Assembly: GCA_002293145.1 (NCBI GenBank)
Contig: DBCO01000019.1
Span: 39,743 to 103,742 of the forward strand
Length of the DNA: 64,000 nucleotides
Reading direction: 5' to 3'
DNA from: Akkermansiaceae bacterium UBA956
GTDB lineage: Bacteria; Verrucomicrobiota; Verrucomicrobiia; Verrucomicrobiales; Akkermansiaceae
Made by a program: the position numbers and the translations under genes
The notes under the pieces: model-generated
What the model was told of the DNA's origin: nothing
The model's database searches: none
What the model saw: only the letters and a program-made list of their open reading frames with translations
Shown here: piece after piece, positions 42,504 to 51,779 of the stretch
Layout of the letters: each line of letters starts with the position of its first letter
Numbering within the stretch: position 1 is the stretch's first letter

Positions 42504-43382
42504 TCAAACGCGTTCCAACCAGTCCAAGCGAAACTGTAGCTTCATCCGCCGCTCGGGCGATGGATCGGGATAAAGGATCGGATACCACGCGCTCATCACC
42601 GCAGCCCGGGCGATCAGACAATGATGAAGAGCTTCTGGATCCACCGCGCCTCCAGCAGCGCGATAGGCTAACAGAATGGAATCAGCTTTCATCTGATCCT
42701 CTTCGAGGATGCGTGCGTTCCAAATGATCGAAGCAAGATCCCACTCAACCGGTCCAACAAATGTATCCTCCCAATCGGTCCATAGCAGTCTCTCGGAAGT
42801 GTTCATCAGATTCCCATAATGGGCATCTCCGTGAAGCGCTTGCATCGGCTGGTTTCTCAAGAATACAAGAGCGGAAACGAGCCTAGTCTCAAGCAGGCGC
42901 AAGGTAGCCACAGGGAAAAGTTTACGTCGTTCCAAATCCTCTAACAATACCACACTTTCCGTTAGAATCGCAAGCTCGGGAAGCTCTCCCGGAAACGATC
43001 GCAGCATATCATGGCACTGATAAAGTGTGCGCCCGATTTCCTGCGGATCAGGTATCTCGCTGACAGCCGTCACGAACTGCCAGAAGTTCATCGCAAAACC
43101 AAGATGCTCGTAGGGCCCCGGCGGAAGCTCTGCGTGAAGCGGAATTACTGGCGCCCCGTGATAAGCTAGATGAATGGCAACAGCGTTTTCTCGAGCAAAC
43201 CACTCGGTTCCTTGCCGTGGCCCATTTCGATCAGTTACCACGCGAGCAACTAGCGTTTCAGTGAGCCGCAGCACCAAGGTACTGCCGTTTTGCAGAATAT
43301 CGCAGCGGTCGGCGACAATACCGTGCGCTGCTGCGATTTCGGTGGCAGCGCGAATCGGCAGCTTGATTTCATCTGGGATCAT
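42504..43382 (-). CDS. Phosphotransferase (APH-like kinase fold)
   Basis: The 292-residue protein has the catalytic kinase motif LHGDAHYGNLM (HGDxxxxN) and the metal-binding WTDWEDTFVGPVEWDLAS with its Asp. These are the motifs of aminoglycoside phosphotransferases and related small-molecule kinases. The N-terminal ATP-binding part is weaker (TLVLRLTETLVARVV, then ENAVAIHLAYHGAPVIPL). The substrate is unknown; resistance should not be assumed. It is convergent with ppdK across the terminator and has no operon partner. Confidence 0.78.
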   Translation of the reverse strand: MIPDEIKLPIRAATEIAAAHGIVADRCDILQNGSTLVLRLTETLVARVVTDRNGPRQGTEWFARENAVAIHLAYHGAPVIPLHAELPPGPYEHLGFAMNFWQFVTAVSEIPDPQEIGRTLYQCHDMLRSFPGELPELAILTESVVLLEDLERRKLFPVATLRLLETRLVSALVFLRNQPMQALHGDAHYGNLMNTSERLLWTDWEDTFVGPVEWDLASIIWNARILEEDQMKADSILLAYRAAGGAVDPEALHHCLIARAAVMSAWYPILYPDPSPERRMKLQFRLDWLERV

Positions 43383-43856
43383 ATGGAACAGAGGATTAGC
43401 GCACGCTTCGATCCATTTGAGAAGCCTCTTTTCATGGCTGTCGATGCATAGCGATCAAACTCAGAGATCGATTGAAAAGCGTGATTCTGGCATTTTTCAT
43501 TCTCTCACAAGCCAATCATCTTGAGCTAAGAATGCCATTTGCTAAGAGCTAGTAACTATGAGGAAAACCTCGAGACGGTAGCTATTGTGCACATACATTC
43601 TTTACGACATGCTCAAGCCGATCAGGCAGCGTTTGCTGTGGTTGTGCTCGCGCTCACCACGGAGGATCTTTGGCTGGGCAAGGGCTGGGATTTTGCATGC
43701 GGCCAAGCATCAATTAGGCGAGTGCGTAGGCTAGCCAGCATCGGCCCAAGGAACGAGCACAAAAGCTGGCAGTAATTGCCGAAACAAAGAATCCCAGAGC
43801 AACGGATAAAGCTTGGCCAGCCATCGCATCGGGATTGTCCAGAGCTTGAAACAGAT
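43383..43856. other. Intergenic region holding a gene remnant
   Basis: About 470 bases between two minus-strand genes. Apart from the archaemetzincin-like fragment at 43539-43790, nothing is recognised in it. Confidence 0.5.
43539..43790 (+). pseudogene. Decayed archaemetzincin-like peptidase fragment
   Basis: The frame from about 43585 reads VHIHSLRHAQADQAAFAVV, then VLALTTEDLWLGKGWDFACG and QASIRR. I know this as the bacterial archaemetzincin block (general form 'GLT..DLyPG.gWNFVFGQASLReRVGVWS.R'). After GQASIR the reading breaks up: bits of the expected R-V-G-V-W-S-I-R appear in two frames and a stop follows. The zinc motif HExxHxxxH is absent and no N-terminal part precedes. The frame is closed at 43775 and no good start exists. 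This is a remnant, not a working gene. The family call rests on one conserved block. Confidence 0.5.
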
Positions 43857-44858
43857 TTATTTCTTTAGCAACTTGGTCACACGGCCCGTCGAATTCCAGT
43901 CCTGCACATAGATGTTGCCTTTTTGATCAAAGCACAGGCCGTGAGGGGCGGTGAAAATGCCATCTTTCCACTCTACAGGAGGCACACCAAAATTGGCCCA
44001 CTGCCCTTGAACGGGGTTATCTCCGAGGAATGCAACAGGATTTCCTTCCTTGTCGAGAAGCGTCACGCGGGCTTCTAACTCGGCAACGGCACAATGATCG
44101 CCCATGATGTCAACCATGCAGGGACGACGCAGTCCTTTGGCGTAAACGCCAATGAATTTCCCCTCGAGATCGGTGTGGACTAATCGACGATTTTCGCGGT
44201 CGGCCACTAGCAAACGTGGCTCGCCGAAGCGATTGTCAATCGCGAGGCCATGGCAGGTATTGAACTGTCCATCGCCCGCGCCTTTTCCGCCGAAGCTTTT
44301 GATGAGTTTGCCAGTGGCATCAAATTTGTGCACAAACTGCGCACCATAGCCGGTGGAGGCAAAAATTGAACCATCAGGAGCAGCGGTTACTGCTGTGAGT
44401 CCATTCCAACCACCCTGCACTTCGCCAGTGTTGGCATTGGGAATTTCTAACAAAATCTTGCCTTCGGTATCGATTTTGCAAACACGACCTTTGGCGAGTT
44501 GTGCACCGTAGATTACCTCCTTGCCATTTTCGGTGCGCAGAGCCATGGCGTGGAATCCGACACACTCTGGGGCAATCGTTTTGACAAACTTGCCGTCAGC
44601 TTCATAGACAATGATCGACATCGCGGCATCGGTGCTGAAATACACCCGACCATCGGCACCACTGAGCACACTGCCGTGAGTCGGACCGAGGTTTTTGCCA
44701 TCGGGCAGCTTGCCCCAACCAGGTACAGTTTCAAAAGTCCATGCGCCATTGCCTACAGTTGCAGGATGCGGAACATCCTTACCGGGTGCCGTTCCATGAT
44801 CTGGATGTGCCGCAGCAAACATCCCCAGTCCCAAAAGTCCTATCAAAGCGTATTTCAT
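43857..44858 (-). CDS. Secreted NHL-type beta-propeller protein
   Basis: The 333-residue protein has a signal peptide (about 1-17, ending MFAAAHPDHG). The rest forms repeated beta-propeller blades with NHL-like phrases: NGLTAVTAAPDGSIFASTGYG, GQFNTCHGLAIDNRFGEPRLLVADRENRRL and the final APHGLCFDQKGNIYVQDWNSTGRV. These are typical of six-bladed propellers, which bind ligands or proteins and sometimes carry enzyme activity. Verrucomicrobia and Planctomycetes have many such proteins, some in catabolic clusters. It lies downstream of the second sulfatase on the same strand, 79 bases after it, so they may be co-transcribed. Confidence 0.78.
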   Translation of the reverse strand: MKYALIGLLGLGMFAAAHPDHGTAPGKDVPHPATVGNGAWTFETVPGWGKLPDGKNLGPTHGSVLSGADGRVYFSTDAAMSIIVYEADGKFVKTIAPECVGFHAMALRTENGKEVIYGAQLAKGRVCKIDTEGKILLEIPNANTGEVQGGWNGLTAVTAAPDGSIFASTGYGAQFVHKFDATGKLIKSFGGKGAGDGQFNTCHGLAIDNRFGEPRLLVADRENRRLVHTDLEGKFIGVYAKGLRRPCMVDIMGDHCAVAELEARVTLLDKEGNPVAFLGDNPVQGQWANFGVPPVEWKDGIFTAPHGLCFDQKGNIYVQDWNSTGRVTKLLKK

Positions 44859-44937
44859 GTCAAAGGAGAGCTAGCACATTCGGGCGTGATGTCAATGAAA
44901 TCCCGAATCGACTTCGGCTTTTCGAAACTTGAAATGA

Positions 44938-46428
44938 TCAGTCTTTCGCCGCAGGAATCACTAACGGAAATAGTTCATTCTCGTCGGTTTGTTTTTGTAA
45001 AATGCTGACCGCTTGCTCGATCAACGCTTGCTCACTGGCGGCGAGGTTGTTTTTCTCCGATGGATCTTTGACAACATCATAAACTTCCCACGGCTCGGGG
45101 CGCTTGGTTTTGAGATTGCGGCGTAGCACTTTTTTGTCGCCGATGCGGACTGCCACCTGACCACCGTATTCAGGATAAACCCAGAGCAGTGGATTGCGCT
45201 CTGCGGCTTTGCCCTCACCTGTGATCGCTGGCCAAAGATTGATGCCATCGAGTTTTTCGGGAGCCTTCAAATCACATGCCGCGCAGAGAGTCGGGAACCA
45301 ATCGGCAAAGTAGCCGACCTCATCGCTAACTGACCCAGCTTTCACCGCAGCAGGGTAGCGCACGATCATCGGCACACGCAGTCCGCCTTCAAACACCGAG
45401 CCTTTGAATCCACGAAGCCCAGCAGTCGAGTTAAAGAACGTAGCATCCACACCGCCGATGCCAAACTTGGGATCAGCTGCCATGTGCGTCGTGCCATTGT
45501 CCGAGGTGAAAATAATGAGCGTATCGTCGAGAATCCCTGCCTCGCGAAGTTTTTTCACCACCGCTCCGACATGACGATCGAGATCACTGATCAACGCGGC
45601 ATAGCCAGCGCGCGGCCGAGGATGAGGTAGGTAGCCACTTTGGCCACGGTATGGTTCATCATCCCACTCGATCGGATATTCGTCCACGGAAGTTTGCGGC
45701 GGATGCATCGCCACATGCGGTTCAGTCAGGGGCAAGTAGAGGAAAAATTTCTGACCTTTGTTTTTCTCGATGAAACCCAGAGCTTCCTGGAGAATCGGCG
45801 TCGAGGCATAAGTCTCACCTGTATATTCCGCGATCGTCACCTCCCCTGTCGGCTTCTTTTTGTGCCCCGGTATCGCTTTCTTATTGATCTGCACTTGTTG
45901 GTCATTGCGCCACAAAAATTTCGGATAGAAACTATGCGCGACCGCTTGGCAGTTGTAACCGAAAAACAAGTCGAAGCCTTTTTTGTTAGGGTCACCTGTT
46001 GAACCAACTGGTCCGAGCCCCCACTTGCCCATCGCCCCTGTCGCAAACCCAGCAGCCTGAAAATGCATCGCCAGCGTTTGTGTGCTCGCAGAGATCGGAT
46101 GTTGTCCTTGGTTGAATTGGGGAAAATGAACCTTGGCTTGAAGATTGCCGCGGATCTCGGTGTGGCCGAGATGTTTCCCCGTCATCAGCACATTGCGCGA
46201 GGGAGCACAAACCGGAGCACCTGAATAGTGTTGGGTGAAGCGCATACCCTCCTTGGCTAACAGATCAAGATTCGGTGTATTGATTTTTTTCTGCCCATAG
46301 CTCCCTAACTCGCCCCAGCCCAAGTCATCGGCTAAAATAAAAACAACGTTTCGGGGAGTCGCTGCGATTGCGATCGAGCTGATCAAAAGAGCCAAAATGG
46401 ATGCGATAAGAGCGATAGGATGTTTCAT
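44938..46428 (-). CDS. Secreted arylsulfatase-type sulfatase
   Basis: From the ATG at 46428 (MKHPIALIASILALLISSIA, a signal peptide) the protein has 496 residues; an upstream start would precede the signal with 26 unlikely residues. It is a formylglycine sulfatase: Cys74 in APVCAPSRNVLMTG is the modified residue. Metal ligands appear in FILADDLGWGELGSYG and IIFTSDNGTTH, and GAMGKWGLG matches the family's lysine block. It is distinct from the sulfatase at 25311. Probable substrates are sulfated polysaccharides. A maturase (anaerobic or FGE type) must be elsewhere. Confidence 0.9.
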   Translation of the reverse strand: MKHPIALIASILALLISSIAIAATPRNVVFILADDLGWGELGSYGQKKINTPNLDLLAKEGMRFTQHYSGAPVCAPSRNVLMTGKHLGHTEIRGNLQAKVHFPQFNQGQHPISASTQTLAMHFQAAGFATGAMGKWGLGPVGSTGDPNKKGFDLFFGYNCQAVAHSFYPKFLWRNDQQVQINKKAIPGHKKKPTGEVTIAEYTGETYASTPILQEALGFIEKNKGQKFFLYLPLTEPHVAMHPPQTSVDEYPIEWDDEPYRGQSGYLPHPRPRAGYAALISDLDRHVGAVVKKLREAGILDDTLIIFTSDNGTTHMAADPKFGIGGVDATFFNSTAGLRGFKGSVFEGGLRVPMIVRYPAAVKAGSVSDEVGYFADWFPTLCAACDLKAPEKLDGINLWPAITGEGKAAERNPLLWVYPEYGGQVAVRIGDKKVLRRNLKTKRPEPWEVYDVVKDPSEKNNLAASEQALIEQAVSILQKQTDENELFPLVIPAAKD

Positions 46429-47178
46429 AAGCAATGAGTTAGGGGAGACGACGATGAATATGATCTGAGTCATTTGCCAGAAAAAAAATAATCCAAATGA
46501 ACCCACGCGAAGAACATCAAAGCGCCCCTGATTAGCACTACAAACTCATATGAATTGCACCACAAAGCCACTCAACACACGATTCAAAGTAGCTCGACAT
46601 ACAGTCCCAAGTAGCACGACACACGATTCAATATTTCTAGTCGCAACAGCCAAGCTAGCTCTATGCTAATGCCAAACCCACTCGGAGTATTACCCAAACC
46701 CACTCCGAGCACAAATGAGGCAGCCAACCGCAGAGACAAAGTCAATCGGTTTCTTAACGAAGAAGGTCGAAGCTTCTCTGAGAAATGGCACGCAACATAG
46801 GCGCATCGGCTTCCCTTACTATTCATCCAAACGCATCAATTCAAGGTCCACCCACTCCATGAACTGTTTTCCGCCAACCATTTTCACCAACTCGACAAAG
46901 CAAGCTTGTAAAAATCAAAGAGAATCAGACGCGTGACTTGACCAGTGATTTCGCTAGGAATGTGTCAGTTTGTGCTTTTCTCGACAAGCTCCATTTGTCA
47001 TAAAACTCCCGCTTTGCCCCGCTACGCCGCCATTTTCCTGACGCTGCTGTTTTTCGCTCACGAGGGAAGCACATCTGGGACCATCGTTGCTCGTGCTGTA
47101 GGCCATCCGCAATAAGATTTTTGCGCCCTGTCACATTTCTCCATTTACCAAACTCATAATCCGCACTAAGAACGGCGC
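46429..47178. other. Long non-coding region, no gene supported
   Basis: About 750 bases between the divergent sulfatase and pyruvate carboxylase genes. Two short reading frames here lack family resemblance. An 8-base inverted repeat (CTCGGAGT 46681-46688, ACTCCGAG 46702-46709) forms a possible hairpin, and an 11-base direct repeat (ACACGATTCAA) occurs near 46577 and 46619. Confidence 0.5.
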
Positions 47179-50100
47179 ATGCCGAAGAGTGCCATCCGCC
47201 CGATCAAAAAACTGCTAGTTGCCAATCGTTCCGAAATCGCCATCCGCGTCATGCGGGCGGCGACCGAACTTGGAATCCGCACAGTAGCGATTTATGCGCA
47301 CGAGGACCGCTTTTGCCCACATCGTTTCAAAGCCGATGAGGCTTATCAACTCAACAAGGACAAGGGACCACTCGGTGCTTATCTCGACATCGAGGGCATC
47401 GTCGCACTCGCTGTGGAAAAAGGCGTAGACGCGATCCATCCAGGTTACGGATTTTTGTCGGAAAACCCGGATTTCGCTCGCGCTTGCGAAAATAACGGCA
47501 TTATCTTCATAGGCCCTGATGCCGAAATTCTCGACCGCATGGGCGATAAAACCGCCGCGCGCAATGTCGCAGAAAAACTCCAAGTGCCCACCCTGCAAGG
47601 CACCGCCGAGCCCGTGGAAGACCGCAAGCTGGCAATGAAGGCCGCGAAAAAAATCGGCTTCCCGCTGATCATCAAAGCTGCTTTCGGCGGTGGCGGCCGT
47701 GGCATGCGTGTAGTGCGCGAGGAAAAAGACCTCGAAGCCCTGCTCGAAGAAGCGCAAACCGAGGCCCTGCGCGCTTTCGGCAACGGTGCCGTCTTTTTGG
47801 AAAAATTCGTCGGTCGCGCCAAGCACATCGAAGTCCAGATCCTCGCCGACAAGCATGGCAATGTCTTGCATTTGCACGAGCGCGACTGCTCGGTGCAGCG
47901 CCGCCACCAAAAAGTCATCGAGATGGCTCCGAGCTACGGCATTGATCCAAAAATCATCGAAGGCCTTTGCAATGCCTCACTCTCGATCGCCCGCGAGGTC
48001 AACTACACTCACGCCGGCACCGTCGAGTTCCTCGTCGATGTCGAATCGGGCGAGTGGTATTTCATCGAAATGAACCCACGGATTCAGGTGGAGCACACCG
48101 TCACCGAGGAAATCACCGCGATCGATATCGTGCAATCGCAGATCCAGATTGCCATGGGCCACAAGCTCCACGATCCAGTCATGGGCTTGCCCACGCAAGA
48201 TAAAATCGAAAAATCCGGCTTCGCGATCCAATGCCGTATCACCACTGAGGACCCCGAGAGCAATTTCACGCCGGACTTTGGAAAAATCCTCACCTACCGC
48301 AGTGCTGGTGGTTTTGGCATCCGACTCGATGGTGCACTCGGCACACAAAATGCCGTCATCACGCCGTATTACGACTCGATGTTGGTCAAGGTCACGGTCT
48401 TTGGCCGCACCTACCAGATCGCGCTTGATCGCATGGACCGCGCGCTGCGCGAGTTCCGCATTCGTGGTGTAAAAACCAACATCCCCTTCTTGGAAAACGT
48501 CATCGCAGATCCGATTTTCCGCGCTGGTGATGCCACCACCCGTTTCATCGACACCAACCCGCAGCTTTTCACCTTTGCATCGAAAAAAGACCGCGCCACC
48601 AAGCTGCTCAGCTACCTTTCCGACATCACCGTCAATGGCAACGCCAATGCCAAAGGCTACCTGCCCGCCGAGGTCCTGATGCCCGCTCCCGGCGTGCCTT
48701 ACAATCACCTCACGCCACCCGCCGATGGCACCAAGCAGCTGCTTACCAAGCTGGGCCCAGAAAAGTTCGCCGAATGGGTCACCAAGCAAAAACGCTTGTT
48801 GCTGACCGATACCACCATGCGCGACGCTCATCAATCGCTGCTCGCCACGCGCGTCCGCAGCTTTGATATGCTCGCCATTGCCGATGCCGTCGCCCACCGA
48901 GCACCCGATCTTTTTTCGTTAGAAATGTGGGGCGGTGCCACCTTCGATTCCGCGATGCGCTTCCTCAAGGAATGCCCGTGGGAACGTCTGCGCGCCCTGC
49001 GCGAACGGATCCCGAATATTTTGTTCCAGATGCTATTCCGCGGCTCCAATGCCGTCGGTTACACCAACTATCCCGACAATGTCGTCCGCGGTTTCATCAA
49101 ACACGCCGCCACCAATGGCATGGATATTTTCCGCATTTTCGATAGCCTCAACTACCTACCCAACCTCACCGAGGCCATGGCCGCCGTGCGCGAGGAAACG
49201 CAGTCGCTCTGCGAAGGTACGATCTGCTACACAGGCAATATTCTCGACCCCAAACGCGACAAGTATGATCTAAAATACTACGTCAACCTCGCCAAGGAAC
49301 TGGAGAAAATGGGCGCGCACATGCTTTGCATCAAAGACATGGCCGGACTCTGCCGACCACTCGCCGCAAAAAAACTGGTTAAGGCGCTCAAGGAAGAAAT
49401 CAGCCTGCCGATCCATTTCCACACCCACGATACCTCTGGCATCAATGCTAGCTCCATCCTTATGGCCGCTGAAGCCGGTGTCGATATCTGCGATGCCGCC
49501 CTCGCCAGCATGAGCGGCTGCACCTCGCAGCCAAACCTCAATTCCGTCGTCGCCGCGCTGCAAAATAGCCCACGCGATACCAGGCTCGACCTCGATGCCC
49601 TCAACGAGTTCAGCGACTACTGGGCTCACGTTCGCAGCTACTACAAACCCTTTGATACCGCCGAGCCACACGGCACCGCCGAGGTCTATCTCCACGAAAT
49701 GCCCGGTGGCCAATACACCAACCTCAAGGAACAAGCCGAGAGCATGGGCATCGGCCACCGCTGGTCAGAAATCGCCCGCATGTATGCCGAGGTCAACCTA
49801 CTCTTCGGTGACATCGTCAAGGTTACCCCTTCCTCGAAAGTAGTCGGCGACATGTGCATGTTCCTCATCTCCCGCGGCGTCAAGCCCGGCGATGCTCACA
49901 GCTACCTGCAAAGCCTGCCCGCAGGCACCAACTTCCCAGAAAGCGTTATCGACATGCTCCAAGGCGGCCTCGGCCAACCGATGGGTGGCTGGCCCAAGGA
50001 CATCCAAAAAATCATCCTCGGCAACAAAAAGCCCTTCACCAATCGCCCCGGCGAACGCGCGGAAAAAGTCGATCTCGAAAAAACACGCATCGAGGTTGCG

Positions 50101-50658
50101 AAAATCTCCGGCCACAAAACCGCGAGCGATGACGAACTTTACTCCTACCTAATGTATCCCCAAGTCTACAAAGACTTCGTCAAATCGCGCAAAAATTTCA
50201 GCGACCTCTCCGTCCTGCCGACTCCCGCGTTTTTTTACGGGCTCAAGGACAAAGAAGAAGTCACGCTCAGTCTCGAAGCCGGAAAAACCTTGTTCATCCG
50301 CCTGCACAATATCACCGAAGTTGATGCCGCCGGTCAGCGCACCGCGATTTTCGAACTCAACGGCTACCCACGCCACGTCCAGGTCGACGACAAGAGCGCC
50401 GTCAAAGCAAGCACCGCACGCCCCAAAGGCGACCCAGCCGATCCCTATCAAATCGCGGCCCCCATGCCTGGCATGGTCGCGAGTCTTGCCGTCAGCATCG
50501 GCCACAAAGTCAAAGAAGGCGACGCCCTGCTCACCCTCGAAGCAATGAAAATGTTCACCACCGTCACCGCCTCCTGCAACGGCACCGTGCAAGAAATTCT
50601 CGTCGAAGTCGGCAACACCCTCGAAAGCAAAGATTTGATGATCAAGTTGGTGAAGTAA
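47179..50658 (+). CDS. pyc: Pyruvate carboxylase
   Basis: Pyruvate carboxylase makes oxaloacetate from pyruvate and bicarbonate using ATP and biotin. At 1159 residues it is the full single-chain form. The biotin carboxylase domain is residues about 10-470 (KLLVANRSEIAIRVMRAATE, AFGGGGRGMRVV, FIEMNPRIQVEHTVTEE). The carboxyltransferase barrel spans about 535-840 (LLLTDTTMRDAHQSLLATRV, LFSLEMWGGATFD, HFHTHDTSGI). The biotinyl domain ends the chain, with the biotinylated Lys1124 in LEAMKMF. It probably replenishes the TCA cycle and starts gluconeogenesis. It stands alone upstream of rpmH. Confidence 0.96.
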   Translation: MPKSAIRPIKKLLVANRSEIAIRVMRAATELGIRTVAIYAHEDRFCPHRFKADEAYQLNKDKGPLGAYLDIEGIVALAVEKGVDAIHPGYGFLSENPDFARACENNGIIFIGPDAEILDRMGDKTAARNVAEKLQVPTLQGTAEPVEDRKLAMKAAKKIGFPLIIKAAFGGGGRGMRVVREEKDLEALLEEAQTEALRAFGNGAVFLEKFVGRAKHIEVQILADKHGNVLHLHERDCSVQRRHQKVIEMAPSYGIDPKIIEGLCNASLSIAREVNYTHAGTVEFLVDVESGEWYFIEMNPRIQVEHTVTEEITAIDIVQSQIQIAMGHKLHDPVMGLPTQDKIEKSGFAIQCRITTEDPESNFTPDFGKILTYRSAGGFGIRLDGALGTQNAVITPYYDSMLVKVTVFGRTYQIALDRMDRALREFRIRGVKTNIPFLENVIADPIFRAGDATTRFIDTNPQLFTFASKKDRATKLLSYLSDITVNGNANAKGYLPAEVLMPAPGVPYNHLTPPADGTKQLLTKLGPEKFAEWVTKQKRLLLTDTTMRDAHQSLLATRVRSFDMLAIADAVAHRAPDLFSLEMWGGATFDSAMRFLKECPWERLRALRERIPNILFQMLFRGSNAVGYTNYPDNVVRGFIKHAATNGMDIFRIFDSLNYLPNLTEAMAAVREETQSLCEGTICYTGNILDPKRDKYDLKYYVNLAKELEKMGAHMLCIKDMAGLCRPLAAKKLVKALKEEISLPIHFHTHDTSGINASSILMAAEAGVDICDAALASMSGCTSQPNLNSVVAALQNSPRDTRLDLDALNEFSDYWAHVRSYYKPFDTAEPHGTAEVYLHEMPGGQYTNLKEQAESMGIGHRWSEIARMYAEVNLLFGDIVKVTPSSKVVGDMCMFLISRGVKPGDAHSYLQSLPAGTNFPESVIDMLQGGLGQPMGGWPKDIQKIILGNKKPFTNRPGERAEKVDLEKTRIEVAKISGHKTASDDELYSYLMYPQVYKDFVKSRKNFSDLSVLPTPAFFYGLKDKEEVTLSLEAGKTLFIRLHNITEVDAAGQRTAIFELNGYPRHVQVDDKSAVKASTARPKGDPADPYQIAAPMPGMVASLAVSIGHKVKEGDALLTLEAMKMFTTVTASCNGTVQEILVEVGNTLESKDLMIKLVK

Positions 50659-50760
50659 TCCTACTCGCATAATCCGCGATCGGGGCGATCGGTCAAATCA
50701 GCCCGATCTGCCTGAAACTCCCCCTACCGCAAAAAAACTGAAATTTTTCAGATTGTTGTG

Positions 50761-50788
50761 TTGACATCGCCCCAAATTTCTCTATTTT
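50761..50788 (+). promoter_or_regulatory. Sigma-70-like promoter of the rpmH operon
   Basis: TTGACA at 50761-50766 is followed by TATTTT at 50783-50788 with 16 bases between. The -10 end is 68 bases before the rpmH ATG. A consensus -35 box right before the ribosomal-protein gene makes this a plausible main promoter. Confidence 0.5.
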
Positions 50789-50856
50789 CCCCGCCCCGAC
50801 CTGCTCCGCAGCGTCTTTTTGCACATTTCTCTAATACCACGTAACAAGCACAAGTC

Positions 50857-51042
50857 ATGGAACCTACCTACCGCCCATCAAAACGCACACGCAAGCAACA
50901 ACACGGTTTCCGTGCCCGTATGGCAACTAAAGGAGGTCGCGCTATCTTGAACCGCCGCCGCCAAAAAGGACGCAAGCGCCTTATGGGCAAAGGTGCAGAG
51001 GTGCACTTCAAACGCCACACCCAACAACACACTTCGAACTAA
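50857..51042 (+). CDS. rpmH: 50S ribosomal protein L34
   Basis: The 61-residue protein has the L34 core YRPSKRTRKQQHGFRARMATK and GGRAILNRRRQKGRKRL. A C-terminal extension of about 15 residues (GKGAEVHFKRHTQQHTSN) exceeds the usual 44-46 residue form. It binds 23S rRNA in the large subunit. It begins the conserved rpmH-rnpA-yidD-yidC block and is followed 20 bases later by rnpA. Confidence 0.97.
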   Translation: MEPTYRPSKRTRKQQHGFRARMATKGGRAILNRRRQKGRKRLMGKGAEVHFKRHTQQHTSN

Positions 51043-51062
51043 GTGCAGGAGATCTCCCGCTG

Positions 51063-51455
51063 ATGCGACTTCCTCGGAAGCACACCATGAAAAAGCGGGC
51101 CGACTTTCAGAAGGTCCGTGAGACCGGCCGCTCCAAAGCTGGCCGGTTTCTCGTTTTAAGCACGCTCGAGGATGCGCAATTGCCTCACTTTATGGTCGCC
51201 TTCATCACTACCAAAAAAACTGGGAAAGCCCACGACAGAAATCTTCTGCGTCGGCGCTTTCGTGATATCATTCAGCGCCATCTCCCACAGATTCAGCCAT
51301 CGCTGCGCTATCTCGTCGTTATCGCGCGCTACAACACAATCCAAGCTAGCTTTGCTGAGCTGGAGTTGGACTGGCTGAAAACGGCTCGCCGTCTGGGTAT
51401 TTTGCAAGCACCGAGCTCGACTGCAACCCCTCTCCTATCCGCGCAGCCTTCATGA
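51063..51455 (+). CDS. rnpA: Ribonuclease P protein component
   Basis: RnpA supports the RNase P RNA in removing tRNA 5' leaders. The 130-residue protein opens with MRLPRKHTMKKRADFQKVRETGRSK, the family's conserved start, which favours the first ATG. The RNA-binding signature appears as AHDRNLLRRRFRDIIQRH (usually K-A-V-x-R-N-x-x-K-R). An AGGAG element lies 11 bases before the start, one of few Shine-Dalgarno-like sites in the window. Its end overlaps the yidD region. Confidence 0.92.
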   Translation: MRLPRKHTMKKRADFQKVRETGRSKAGRFLVLSTLEDAQLPHFMVAFITTKKTGKAHDRNLLRRRFRDIIQRHLPQIQPSLRYLVVIARYNTIQASFAELELDWLKTARRLGILQAPSSTATPLLSAQPS

Positions 51456-51458
51456 TGC

Positions 51459-51761
51459 ATGATTTCTCAAACGGTCACTTTTCTCATCCGCTGCCTGATC
51501 CGTTTTTACCAGCGCTTGATCAGCCCTGCGCTCAAGGTGATTTTCGGGCCTCATTCCGGCTGTCGCTATCAGCCGACATGCTCGCACTACTTTCTCCAAG
51601 CCGTCGAAACACACGGCCCGCTGCGCGGCTCGTGGCTCGGCATTTTTCGGATCATGCGCTGCCACCCCTGGAGTGGATTCGGTCCCGATCCCGTACCGCC
51701 TCGCAAGCCGTCCCTTTCTCCTAACGCAAAGCCAGAACCACCTTGCTCGCACCATCACTAA
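51459..51761 (+). CDS. yidD: Membrane protein insertion efficiency factor YidD
   Basis: The 100-residue protein has the YidD signature: IRFYQRLISPALKVIFGPHSGCRYQPTCSHYFLQAVETHG, with Cys in CRYQPTCS, and the second block MRCHPWSGFGPDPVP. YidD helps YidC insert proteins into the inner membrane through an amphipathic helix. The chosen ATG at 51459 lies just 3 bases after the rnpA stop. The C-terminal extension (KPSLSPNAKPEPPCSHHH) is longer than usual. It precedes yidC by 18 bases. Confidence 0.92.
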   Translation: MISQTVTFLIRCLIRFYQRLISPALKVIFGPHSGCRYQPTCSHYFLQAVETHGPLRGSWLGIFRIMRCHPWSGFGPDPVPPRKPSLSPNAKPEPPCSHHH

Positions 51762-51779
51762 TCTCTACCAATTGCCATT

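Noticed and set aside
46584..46936. Short overlapping frames on both strands between the second sulfatase and pyc
   Set aside because: The frames occupy the same bases, have low-complexity composition and no family resemblance.
47977..48897. A 306-codon open frame opposite pyc
   Set aside because: It is contained in the pyruvate carboxylase gene and has no recognisable motifs.
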